Below are positions 11,635 through 22,300 of a stretch of 64,000 nucleotides of DNA, piece after piece; position 1 is the stretch's first letter, and each line of letters begins with the position of its first letter. Below the pieces are notes generated by a model. It saw only the letters and a program-made list of their open reading frames with translations, was not told the DNA's origin and did not search any database. The stretch is from assembly GCA_023055355.1 (NCBI GenBank), contig JALJCS010000002.1, positions 82,299,001-82,363,000 of the forward strand, read 5' to 3'. The translations under genes were made by a program, and so were the position numbers. This DNA is from Agelaius tricolor. Taxonomy: Eukaryota; Chordata; Aves; Passeriformes; Icteridae.

Positions 11635-11889
11635 AAAAAAAAAAAAGTGATTAAAGGAAATAGGACACCTACAGAAGATAATACACCTGTGACAGAAGAG
11701 CTTTTGAATTTTTTTAAACTTGCCTATTAATTAATAAAGCAAGAATTTACATGCAGTATATGCAGAGTTCAGTCATACAATGAAGTTTAATTTAGAAGAA
11801 AGATCTCAGAAATTAATATCACACTTTAATTTCTTGATAGGGAATTTCTAATAAGAGGAATTTTTATGAAAAATAGTAAGTTACTGCTT
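11635..11889. other. Short unclassified AT-rich spacer
   Basis: Begins with an A run. Nothing else recognised. Confidence 0.5.
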
Positions 11890-12345
11890 TTGTTTTGCAA
11901 GGATGGAGTGATGAGGAACAAGGAGAACTTATCTTAGGCACAGCCCTATTTAATATGCTCACTTATGTTCTGGAAGATTTACACGACACCACATGAATAT
12001 GATTCATAGATGATGGTATAATAAAAGGTGGAACACTTACAAGAAAGATAAATTAACAGTTCCAGAGAGATTAGACATATGACCACAGATTTCTTATGTA
12101 AGTAGAACCAAGTACAAAGTATCAAAGTAATGTAATTCATACCTCACAAAATTAAAGAAACTATAAATTGTTAAGAAAATATTCAATAATGTAGAAGGGA
12201 TATTCTGGCAGTAATTTTAAGGATTTAAGAAAAAAAGACATTAACAAAAAGACATTGACAATGAGATCTACATTCCCTGGTGACATGATAGAAATTCCAT
12301 CACTTGAAACATTTCAGAATAGCCTAGAAAGAATAGTAATGAATG
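11890..12345 (+). mobile_element. Very old CR1/L3-like LINE relic, sense
   Basis: Two weak but ordered signals support this. Near 11938-12020 a broken reading resembles the reverse-transcriptase GxxLFNML and F-I-D-D catalytic area (TTCATAGATGATG). Near 12275-12335 a segment reads like the C-terminal 'FPSLETF' region of CR1-like elements (ATTCCATCACTTGAAACATT). The spacing fits a strongly shortened element. Divergence is large, so this may belong to an older CR1-related clade. Confidence 0.45.
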
Positions 12346-14639
12346 TACAATAAAGTAAAATTAGTAATTATGAGGTAAAATTACTTAAAATTACTTTTTT
12401 AAAGCTCAAATGGAAATGACTCTGTATTACTGATATGAAAACCAATCAACTGAATAGGTACTTCCTTTTCACTTTCATCTACATCTGTTATACCACTAGT
12501 CAGTATAATGCTTACTTTGGTAGACAGATATTCTATTGGTATATTTAGCATAAAAATAAAGGCTTTTATCCAGTCAGTACTTCACTGAAATCTTGTTTTC
12601 TTTCTTCTTTCAATTAACTATAGAACATTGGCTACTTTTAAACAAGATGGCTCAAAATTTTCAATCTGTCATTTATCTACAGATATGCAAGATGTCAAAG
12701 TCTCAATATAGCATCATAAAAATGTGAACTTTGTTTCTTATCAGAAATCCATTATTGCATAACATCTTGAAAGCTTGGAGTTTAGTTAAACATACAGAAT
12801 CACAGCTTGTCAGAATCACCAGTTACCACGTGGGATATAAAGAAGAAAAAAAAGAAAAGAAAATGTAAAATAGGTAAATTTTACTTCTACTCAGAAGTTT
12901 TTTTCTGATGATACCTTGATAGTTTTAACTTTGGATTATAAAATTTGCTTAGCACTTTCAACTGAACATGAAAGTTCTTATTAAATGCATTGAGTTTTTG
13001 TGGCCATGAAAAGTTTCTATTGGGCTGAATAATTAATATGTTGTTTATTTTAGGATTGTAAATACATCAGGAAAGTTTTTCTTCATATCAGAAAATCAAT
13101 CAATTTGCCAAACTTAAACCATAATAGAATTAAAGTTAAAAAGTTTTAGAAACCATTTTTTGAAAGGACAGAAACATATCACAACAATATTAGCACAAGA
13201 AGGCGAAGGGAAAATGAAAAATCAAAACCCAATGACCACCCTCAGTTACTGTGATGCAACATGAAAACAGCATCAAAAATCTCACCAAAAGGTTGCCAAA
13301 CATGCCTTTGTTGTAATTGAACAATTGGAAAAAAGAGTACATCCCCTGATGTGCAATCTCTGAGTGTGAAATAGTATTCATTTATTCTTGTAAAGTGGAA
13401 ACATGACATTATTTTAAAAAGTAATTCATTATTAAAAATATTTTACATGTAGCAAGTATTATATGATTTAAAATTTTAGTGAGGTAAGTGCTAAATCGGA
13501 TTGTCAAGTGAGCACTTTATGCTGCATAAACTCAGGACATTGGCTTGCTGTAATACTGCTAGTCTTTTGTTCAATATGTAGAAAATATAGAATCACACTG
13601 AAGAACAAATTTTTTAGCAGGTACAGTATATTATACTGTGGTTTTGTCCTGAAAAATATTTGGAAAAGTTTGTACACGCTTTTGATATCAAAATCATAAA
13701 ATATTGAGAACTAGTAAGAGTTCAGTTAAACAAAGAATTATTATTTTTTTTTAATTATTTCATAATGAAACAAAAACTCTCACAAAATCCTTGACTTGAC
13801 TGAGATATTTTATTACTGAAAGTCAGCCAATATAAACAGGTTGCTCAGCACGTTGTGGCTCTTTTTTTTTTAACAGTCACATCCAAAGGAATGTGCAGAA
13901 GATAATATATGGTTTAAAATTCTGATTTTGATGTATAGTCACTACCCCTGCTGTCTGCATGTAGCAGACCAGAGGAATGGTTGACAGGCTCGAGACAGCC
14001 AGGTGGGAAATGGGTGAGGGAACAGGTGGGATGGAGCAGCTTCTCTGCTCTGTTGTGTAGTGACACATGACACAGGCCCACACTCTACTAGGGGCAACCA
14101 ACTGCATAGGACCACTGTAAGCCCCAAAATGGTGCCAGGAACATTCTGGCATTGTGTGAAGTACAGGCATGAGATTTTGGAAATTAGCATAGGCCAGCCT
14201 GGGGAGCCTGGGACTGGTAAAAGGTCAGCAAAATGTGTGCAGCATGATGCACTCCACTACTCAGGATTTGAAAGCTGCTGAGACCACACTGGTTCCTAGG
14301 GTGGTGGTTATCTACTCTCTCTTTTCCTTTCTCTTTCTCTTCTTCAGCATTCTTCTTCTTTAAACATATTGTAATCCTGACTAAGAAGTCTCATCAAAGC
14401 AATGCCAAGTGTATTATTATATCTGGATATTCTAAAGCTTCCAAGCAGAAGTTGTTTCTCCTGCTTTGTTTCTCCCATGCACTTTTCAGAGTACATCCAG
14501 CTACCTTTCCCTAAACCTGTCAAGTGGGATGTCACATTACAGTGAATAATCATTAAGTTCAATATCTTTTGGCAAACACAATGCTCAGACAGCAAAAGGT
14601 ATTCAAAAGAGATCCATAGCTAGAAACAAAGAGGAGTTA
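12346..14639. other. AT-rich DNA, then an unclassified GC-richer block
   Basis: I see nothing recognisable from 12346 to about 13900. The block 13940-14300 is GC-richer and may be a degraded repeat, but I cannot assign it. Its short open frames on both strands (73 to 97 codons) overlap each other, which speaks against coding. Confidence 0.5.
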
Positions 14640-15290
14640 CAGGGCCCCTGAACCAAAGAAACTCATTGCCTCTCTGAGATATCCTTCCCACTCTGCCCAG
14701 AACCCAATTCCAGCACCATGGAATCCCCTAAGTCCTGTCTCAGAGATGCCACAGCAGGGCCAGCCTCCATCTCCCTGCACCCCTGCCATGCCTGGCCACG
14801 AGACCTGGTGATCACCATGCTCTTGGGATCTTAGCTATGATATCAACTCAGCAGAAAGTCATCTCCTCTGCACTCACCAGAATAGATGGCAAGCCAGACA
14901 GAGCTCACACCAAGGTATGCAGCCACCCAGCAGCAGGTCTCTCTGCAAATATGCAGCAGGTCTCTGTGGGACATAGCCTTTAACTAGAAATGGATGGCAG
15001 GAGTGAGAACAGCTGTGTGAGTTGTGATGGAGTGGATGATCTGATCAGCCTGGTGACAGAGCTACAGGAGAAGTAGAAATGTTAAGGAGCAGCAGGGAGT
15101 CTAAGAAAAAAATTGACTGGTGAAACCATTTTCTGCCTCCCCTGAGACAGAAACAGGAATAACAACCAGAAAAAGAGGCCAAGAGGGTCCTACATCATCT
15201 CCCCAAGAAGCTGGAGGCTGTAGCTTATGGGATAGGAATGAAAGGAAGCAACAGGCAAACCCTAAGTCAAACTCTAAGTCAAAGTATCAA
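14640..15290 (+). mobile_element. CR1 5' region / first-ORF fragment, sense
   Basis: From about 14995 the sequence follows what I recall of the avian CR1 5' region encoding the ORF1 coiled-coil part. Broken translation shows LVTELQ-, RSSRESKKKIDW-, LPPLRQKQE- and PEKEAKR-like segments in this order. A stop in each frame and small indels break it. The GC-richer stretch upstream (14640-14995) may be the CR1 5' untranslated part, but this is weaker. 5' pieces are uncommon because most CR1 copies are truncated at the 5' end. An unrelated repeat remains possible for the left half. Confidence 0.5.
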
Positions 15291-16124
15291 TAAAAATGAT
15301 GTTGAAATGTATAAATGTATCCATGAAAAAAAAATAGCCCTACTCATTTAAAGCATCCATAAAAGGGCCTTATATCAGAAGAGAATCTTTCAGAGTTCTT
15401 TTGTCTTGACAAGTGGCTGAATTCAGGTGAATGAAACAAGATGTATATTGCAAATAACCTTGTAAATGAAATCTGACAGTTCATTTATCTGTCACTTCTG
15501 ATCATTTTATAAGTTTATTGTGAATATTCAGTGTTTCAGTTGCAATTTATAACAATCACAGAAAATGGATAGAACCAAAAGGAAAAGTACTCTACTTCCC
15601 AGATATGTGAATGAGACTAAAGCACAGATTAAAAAAAAAACGGTTTTTCTTAGATCATATGTTCCAAGCTAGTGCTCTTGTCACTTAGAAAAACACATTT
15701 TTAACCAGATTGATGAACAGTTTAAGAGTGATCAATCTCTATAGACAGGGAGTTATGTCAATATTGAAGAGCATAAGTATGATTTAAGTCATTCATAGCA
15801 TCCAGCCATATAGAAATTATATTTTTAGAATATAGGGACAAATACAAATAAAGCATATATTTTCTATAACACAATCGAATCAAAGATAATAAGATAATTG
15901 TTAAAGGGCTCTCAGTTAATCATCTGGTTTATATATCTTACATCCAGTATCAGCAATTTCTAATATAGTGGGGATTTTTTTAATTCTCCACAGCAGAAAA
16001 TAAAAAAAAAGGAGCGGTATACTTGTACATCACCAATTATCAGAGAGCTTATTTGGATTAACATTCTGCTTTGTTAAATTCATATTTAAAGAATCACTTC
16101 AGCTCTGATATTCTGGAGTAGTGT
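15291..16124. other. AT-rich DNA, no gene seen
   Basis: No family recognised. Short A runs near 15326 and 15635. Confidence 0.55.
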
Positions 16125-16765
16125 TGCTCTTTGCTCATACTGTGGCACCCAAAACTGCCCCCAGCACTCGAGGTGAGGCTGCCCCAGAGCAGAGCAGAGC
16201 AGGACAATGCCCTCCCTTGCCCAGCTGCTGATGCTGAGCCTGGTGTCCCCAGGACACACTTGGCCCTCCTGGCTGCCAGGGCACTGCTGGCTCACATTCA
16301 GCTTGCCATTGACCAGGACCCCCAGATTACTTTCCACAGTGCAGCTTTCCAGCATCTCATTCCTCAGTTTTCAGACACAACTGGGATTTCCCTATTCCAG
16401 GTGCAGAATCTGGCACTTTTCCTTGTAAAAATTCATGTGGCTGGTGATTGCCCAGGCCTCTGATTTGTCAAGGTCTCTCTGCAGGGCCTCTTGGTCCTTA
16501 AGTCAGTCAACAGCTCTTCTGTTTTTGCTGTCATCAGCAAACTCAGTATTCTTTTGAGTCCTGCATCCAGGTCATTAATGATGTTATCCCATTTACTATA
16601 ACCCTTTGTGCCTAACCTGTGATCCAGTTGCTCACCCATCACATAACATGTGACATTTTGTCCAGAAGGATACTGTGAGAGACAGTATCAAAAGCTCTGC
16701 TGAATTCCAAGAAGATTGCATTAACTGGTTTTCCTAGACCAACTCGGTGGGTTAACCTATTATAC
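16125..16765 (-). mobile_element. CR1 LINE fragment, antisense (copy B)
   Basis: Reverse-strand counterpart of copy A (8095-9320), read from 16765 down to 16125. The thumb segment with NLGVLVNGKLNVSQQC lies at about 16270-16325. Between about 16575 and 16600 the copy lacks roughly 80 bases that copy A keeps, and these hold the GVPQ and FNIF motifs. The reading continues directly into INDLDAG. An FADD-like trace follows. Downstream of about 16540 (toward 16125) the two copies differ at only a few positions per hundred, while upstream they differ far more. The element ends abruptly near 16125, without the CR1 3' terminal repeat. Confidence 0.9.
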
Positions 16766-17436
16766 ATAGGAATCAGGTTTCATAAGCACAATGAAGAAAG
16801 AAAAATATTTAAGAAATTCCATCTACAGATACAAGTTTCTTCTCTAAACTGAAAATCCGCAAGATTCCCTGGCTTCCTAAAATTAGTAGTTGAAACTATC
16901 CCAAGAGTCTACAGTACAACTCAGTGTCAACAGCTCCTGAGAGAGAGCTTCATCCCCAAAACTTCACATGAACAAAGACATTGCAAAGGAATTAAACCAA
17001 CTCAGACAAGAGTCAAGGTAGCCAAATGAGTTTAAAGTTGATAAAGGTCTGAGGTCAAGCCAGGATGTCAAGTTTACCAAATAAGGTCTAAATTGAGGAT
17101 CAGGGAGGCGTATGGCCAGGCATAGGCACTCTGAAATGAAGTTCAAGCAGTGGTTGGGGCCTGAGAGTAAGAGCCCGAGGAGGGAGGAAGCCTCAGATGA
17201 ACCTTTTCACATCTCCCAGAAGAAGAATCACAATAGGGCTGGCTTTGAGCAGCAAAACAGCTCAGACAGCTGTGATTTTAAAATGGTGCAGAGCCTCCTT
17301 CATGCAGAGTCACACTGTTGTCAAAAATCCTGCAAGTTCTTGTAAGAAGAATCTTATTAGTTTCTTGAAGACCATTGTTCTGCTCACTGGTGAGCCAAAT
17401 CTTTCCTCTCACATTAAGCCATCAGAAAAAAATAAC
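16766..17436. other. Unclassified DNA, no gene seen
   Basis: Mixed composition. Open frames of 60 to 110 codons run across it but overlap on different frames and show no domain. Confidence 0.5.
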
Positions 17437-17770
17437 AGAAACACAGAATATTCTGAATTGGAAAGGGACCATAAAGATCATGGAATCCAACTCCTGTGCC
17501 CAACAAACCTCTGGGTTTGGAAGTTTTAGTCTGCAATGAAGTTTCCCCTCAGCCTCCTGGAGATACTGAGCGACCTCAGCCCCTCTTCATATGGCTTCCC
17601 CTCACAGCCCTTCACCATCTTTTTTGCCCTCTTTTGTAAACTCTCTAATAGTTTAGTATTTTCCTTATATTGTGGTGCCCAAACTGCACACAATATTCAA
17701 GGTGAGGCTGGACCAGTGCTTTTCCTTCTAACCTCTCTCACCTCTGTGGACTGAACATTTGCTAACAGCA
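17437..17770 (-). mobile_element. CR1 LINE 3' end, antisense
   Basis: The left edge has the complement of the CR1 3' terminus (ACACAGAATATTCTGAATTGG), followed by the complement of the conserved 3' untranslated part. The C-terminal coding region follows (around 17600-17710, with the TTGTGGTGCCCAAACTGCAC segment). It ends near 17770, so the copy is a 5'-truncated stub. Stops and indels are present throughout. Confidence 0.85.
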
Positions 17771-18224
17771 AATTGGTGAGCCAGAAAGAGTTTTGGAAAT
17801 TCCCAACATGTAATCAGATTCTTATAGAAGAGTGTCTGCATGAATAGTCAACTACTATGAAATAGTCTCAAGAATAATGCAATTTTGGTGGTTTGTAAAA
17901 GCAATATCTTATGAGTAACTACCCTGGAATTAGAGTTAATTCCTAAATGAATCAAAATATTTTAATACAGAACCATTGTTAAAAATTCTGAGAAGTGCAT
18001 TAATAAAATAAAGGCCTTTCAGGAAAAGAGTATTTTGCTGGAAGTAGTATTAAAAATATAAAGCAGGAGATTGTAAGTAATCAATACACACAGTAATTTT
18101 GGAAGACTATGATACAGAGATATTGCTATTCTGTCCCCAGTTTTCTGGGGGAGAGCATTATTAAAAAAAATAGAAAAAGAACCATTTTGCACTTACTTAA
18201 ATATATGGTAAACCAATCTTCTTT
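17771..18224. other. AT-rich spacer, no gene seen
   Basis: Nothing recognised between the CR1 stub and the LTR complex. Confidence 0.55.
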
Positions 18225-18227
18225 TAT

Positions 18228-18232
18228 CATAG
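18228..18232. repeat. Target-site duplication CATAG, left copy
   Basis: Perfect match with 18720-18724. The two copies directly flank the foldback element. Confidence 0.85.
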
Positions 18233-18719
18233 TGTCATGGTTTGACACTGGCACAATGCCAGTGCCCCCATGAAGATACCCTCTCCTGGTAGCTGCTGTG
18301 AGATGTGACCAGGAATAAGCAAAGCAGGCTCTTTCTTACTTAGGAAAGAAAAGAAAACAGAACTTTATTAACTACTCTACAACTCTATGGTACAAGAAGG
18401 ACTCCTCTCCTCTTGATGAACTGAGGATTGATTGTCTAAAAGGTGGTGCTGGACCGAGAGTTGGTGATTTGAGGAATAAATGTATTGTGTTGGAAATTTG
18501 GTGGGGGGGGAGGAGGAAATGTATTTGTGAGGTTTTCATTTTCCCTGTGTGTGTGCTCCTTTTTATTTGTAGTTGTAGTGTAGTTAATAAAGTTCTGTTT
18601 TCTTTTCTTTCCTAAGTAGGAGCCTGCTTTGCTTATTCCTGGTCACATCTCACAGCAGCTACCAGGGAGGGGGTATCTTCATGGGGGCACTGGCATTGTG
18701 CCAGTGTCTAACCATGACA
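18233..18719. mobile_element. Foldback LTR-like element with inverted arms of about 150 bp
   Basis: The element starts TGTCATGG and ends CCATGACA and is flanked by perfect CATAG duplications. The left arm 18233-18384 and right arm 18571-18719 are reverse complements at about 97%, with four mismatches and two small indels by my count. The middle, 18385-18570, is about 186 bp and not symmetric. Each arm holds a polyadenylation signal pointing outward: AATAAA at 18586-18591 on plus, and its complement at 18364-18369. Each also has a small internal hairpin (CACTGGCA-CAA-TGCCAGTG). The arms therefore look like two copies of an LTR R-U5 end, joined head to head around two different upstream pieces. 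Alternatives are a DNA transposon with long inverted ends and a 5-bp duplication, or a non-autonomous LTR element that arose by self-integration. No coding capacity. Confidence 0.85.
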
Positions 18720-18724
18720 CATAG
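18720..18724. repeat. Target-site duplication CATAG, right copy
   Basis: Partner of 18228-18232. Confidence 0.85.
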
Positions 18725-19317
18725 TTTAACCCCAGATGGCATCTAAGTACAACACAGCCACTTGGTCAATCCCCACTCAGTGGGGTCAGGGATAGAAACC
18801 GAAGGGTAAAAGTGAGAAACCTCATGGACTGAGAAAAAGACAGTTTCTGAGGTAAAACAAAAGCCCCACACAAGGAAATTGAAACAAAGAATTAATTCAC
18901 CACGTTCACCATGTTCCTTGGGCAGGCAGGTGTTCAGCCATCCCCAAAAATGCAGGGCTCTGTCACATGTAGTGGTGACTTGGGAAGACAAACACCATCA
19001 ATTGAGTGTCCTCCCCTCCTTCTTGCCCTAGCTTTATGTATTGAGCATGACACCATAAGCCATAGTATACACCTTGGATCATTTGGGACCAGCTGTCCCA
19101 GCTGTGTTCCCTCCTCCCCTCCCAACTCCTTGTGCATCCCCAGCCTTCTCACCAGTGGTACAAGAAGAAGAAAAGGCCTAGATTCCGTGAAAGCACTGCT
19201 CAGCAAGAGGAGAAACATTCCTATGTTAGCAACACTGTTTTCAGCACAAATTCAAAACACAGCCCCATACCAGCTGTGGTGAAGAAAACTAACTCTAACC
19301 CCGCCGAAGCTATCACA

Positions 19318-22300
19318 ACTTTGTTTTATAAAGTAATAAAAAATGCTTCCTTTTAAAAAGGAATGCTTCCTTTAAAAAAAATTTATCCTCTTTTTTTTTA
19401 GGTTTTTTTTTCCTAACGTATTTAACAGTAACATTTTTTTCATGTGTTATTATTTGCAAGTTTCTATTCAGGCATTGTAGCAATGTGACTGCTATATTTA
19501 AATATCTAACATGAGCTAATGACTGCTATGTGATTTTCTTTGTCCTGATTCTCATTATCTCAGTGTTTTCAAAGAATTATTATAAACAAGCAAATTGCAA
19601 GTGCATATTTTTGGCAACATTGACTTCTACTTAATAAATGCCTGTAGCTGTCATTGCATACAAATATGTTCAATTGTTATAGTGTAAAAATATGAGGAAT
19701 TATAAGAAGTGAAGATAAACTATTTCATTTTGTGCAGTTTGGATAATCTTTTCACTACTATGGAAAATTTTCCTCTCCAGCTTGAAAATAAAGGGCACAC
19801 CCCAGCCCATAACCATATATATGTAGAGAAAGATTTTTCACTCACTCTTCTGCATTTGCCTTTGACAGAAATGGAAGGATGGAACATGGTTTCAACAAGA
19901 TTCTTTTTAAATGTAGCATTTTATAGAAATATATGAAGAAATACATCCAGTACAAATTCCTCTTTTTTCTTTACTGTATTTAAATGAACTAGATCTTTTG
20001 TTAGAGGCCTATTTTAAAAAAATCTAGTGCACAAGAAGGGAATCCAAACAACTGTGCTGAAACAGTAGGTCAATTAACTCACACCCAAGACTAGCCAGCA
20101 CTATACACCAAGGCTCATTTGCACCAAAGGTTCATGCCAGTATTCACAGTGCCTCACATATATACACCTTTTTGCTTTTCTGTCTTTTCTCTCTAAACCC
20201 AAGGAAATTTTTCATAAAGAACTGTAAGTTTCCTTCAGTTGCTCCAGATTACATTGCAGACTAGATGCCTCTTTCTGGATGTGGGATATGCTAATAGCTG
20301 GTGTCTCAATTCAGCTACTAATCTTATTTGTCAAAGTGTCTGCTTACACCAGAAATAAGGAATTAATTATGATCTCTATGTTAACATAGCTACATCCTCA
20401 AATAAAACTAAGAAACATGACACTTATTAATGCATTTTTAGCTTGAAACACAATCTCTCAAATGAACTGAACATCAAATCTGTTTTGTGAGTGATTAGCA
20501 TATTGTGTTGACATGTTTTTATTGAGCTGATTAGGATCTCAAAGATTTCTCAAGTGATTATTATTTGAGCTTTTCAATGACAAGTTGAAAGCTTTCAGCT
20601 CATATTTTATCACAAAAATAACACAAATTAAGCTAAAATGCTTAACTGAACACAGCACAAAAGTTTTATCTCTGAAATTTTGGTGTCACATACACAGAAG
20701 CATCACTTGATTTAAATAAATTATTGCCTTTGCAAAGTACTGCAGCAGGACATTCACAGAGATGGGCATTCCTAACAACATAGAACCTGCATGATGTTGA
20801 AGCATTCAATAATTTTTACTTATGCAAGTTTCATGTAAATGTAAAAGATTTGGAACAGTCTATATACTTTTCCTCTGACAGTGACTTTGTTATCTGTGAA
20901 CGTTAAAAAATAACAGTTTCAGTCCAAACACAGTCAAATTCTTCATGAGCACAGGTTTCAGTAGAATTTTTTTTATTCGAAATTAAACTGACTTAAAAGC
21001 ATTTTATTCCTGAGGTCTGTCTCTTCAGTGATAAGTTATGCAAAAGCTAAATGAAGATTTAGGTTGTCATAATAACAATGATTTATTAAATTGAATATCC
21101 CCATCATTACTGATATATTATATAACAATTTCTAAATATTTAAGCATTCTGACTGAGGAAATCTGCTATCTAATTAACAATTGCATGGAAAGCAAACATT
21201 TCTATAGCAAAACAAAACTGTAAGTTGTGATAGCAAACTGAACCTCCAGTTTCATTAGGATCAGCCAGGCTGTTCAAGGTCAGAAATTAAGTCAGAAATT
21301 AAGTCAGGTACAACTAACAGACAATCGTTCGGGTGTTGTTTTATGAAAGTGAGACTTCACAGATTCATTAACGTGTACAAACATTCACATATAAATATAT
21401 ACATACACACAAGTAGGGTGTAGTAAATTATTAAAGCTGAGTTTAAAAGCACACAGTCAAATACATATAATTTTATTTCCATAACAACTTTTCTGTATTG
21501 ACCTGGAGCAATCAAGAAACCAATTTATTTCATTCTACTTAGCTTTAAGCTGAATTATTTTTTCTTCCAATCTATTTGGAAGACAAATAATTTTGTAGTT
21601 TCTAGCATAGCCAAAATAATTTCTTTAAATGCAGTATCAAATGACTTTTGGATTTTTAAAGTTTTCTAGGCCTCCTTTGAACAACACTTTATTTTAAAAA
21701 ATTAGACAGAATATTAAATAATATCTGAAGCCATTAGATGAATATTTCTTTCTTAAATTTTATTTTTTGCTCTAAATATGACTCTTTACATTCACTTTCT
21801 ATGGTCAAATTACTGCCCTGGATAAGGTTTCTTTTACTTATACTTCAGTACAAAATATGCTGCTATAAAAGTCAGAAGAAAACTAATTTTTGATCTATTT
21901 CCATGTATGAGCATTTTTTTTTTTACATTTAAGATCATTACAAAAGAAAATTTAAGACAGACAGAAAGACAAAATTTTGTATAAATATTAGTGAGATTTA
22001 AGGACTAAGCTGTGTTTGAAAAATTTCTGGAAGAGCTTAAATTTTGAACAGATGTGGAAAAGTCTGTTCAGGTTGCTTACAAATGAAAAGAAAACACAAA
22101 CACTCCCCACCCTCAAATCTACCCATAGGCAGATGTCAAATGTTATAATATTAGAAACTGAAGTAAGTAATAAAACATTGTAGAAATTATATCTGTGTAA
22201 GAGATTATAGGAATTGTGGTTTCAAAAAAATATATAATTTACAGTTTTTTACTTTTTTTTTAAATGTTTGTGGTTTTCAGTCTTGGATATTACTGTAAAT

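Larger units (their letters stand above)
18225..19317 (-). mobile_element. Avian LTR interrupted by a foldback insertion
   Basis: The host LTR occupies 18225-18232 and 18725-19317; the stretch between is the later insertion described separately. On the minus strand it begins TGTGATAGCTTC at 19317 and runs to GGGGTTAAACTATGATA at 18225. This resembles a widespread avian LTR beginning TGTGCTGG and ending AACCACGACA, with the final CA decayed to TA. Just outside, ACTTT (19318-19322) and TCTTT (18220-18224) match at 4 of 5 bases, consistent with an aged target duplication. The ORF at 18911-19282 is an incidental reading of LTR sequence. No internal viral genes remain. Confidence 0.8.

Noticed and set aside
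18911..19282. 123-codon plus-strand frame
   Set aside because: Lies inside an LTR and is antisense to it. LTRs of this type do not encode proteins.
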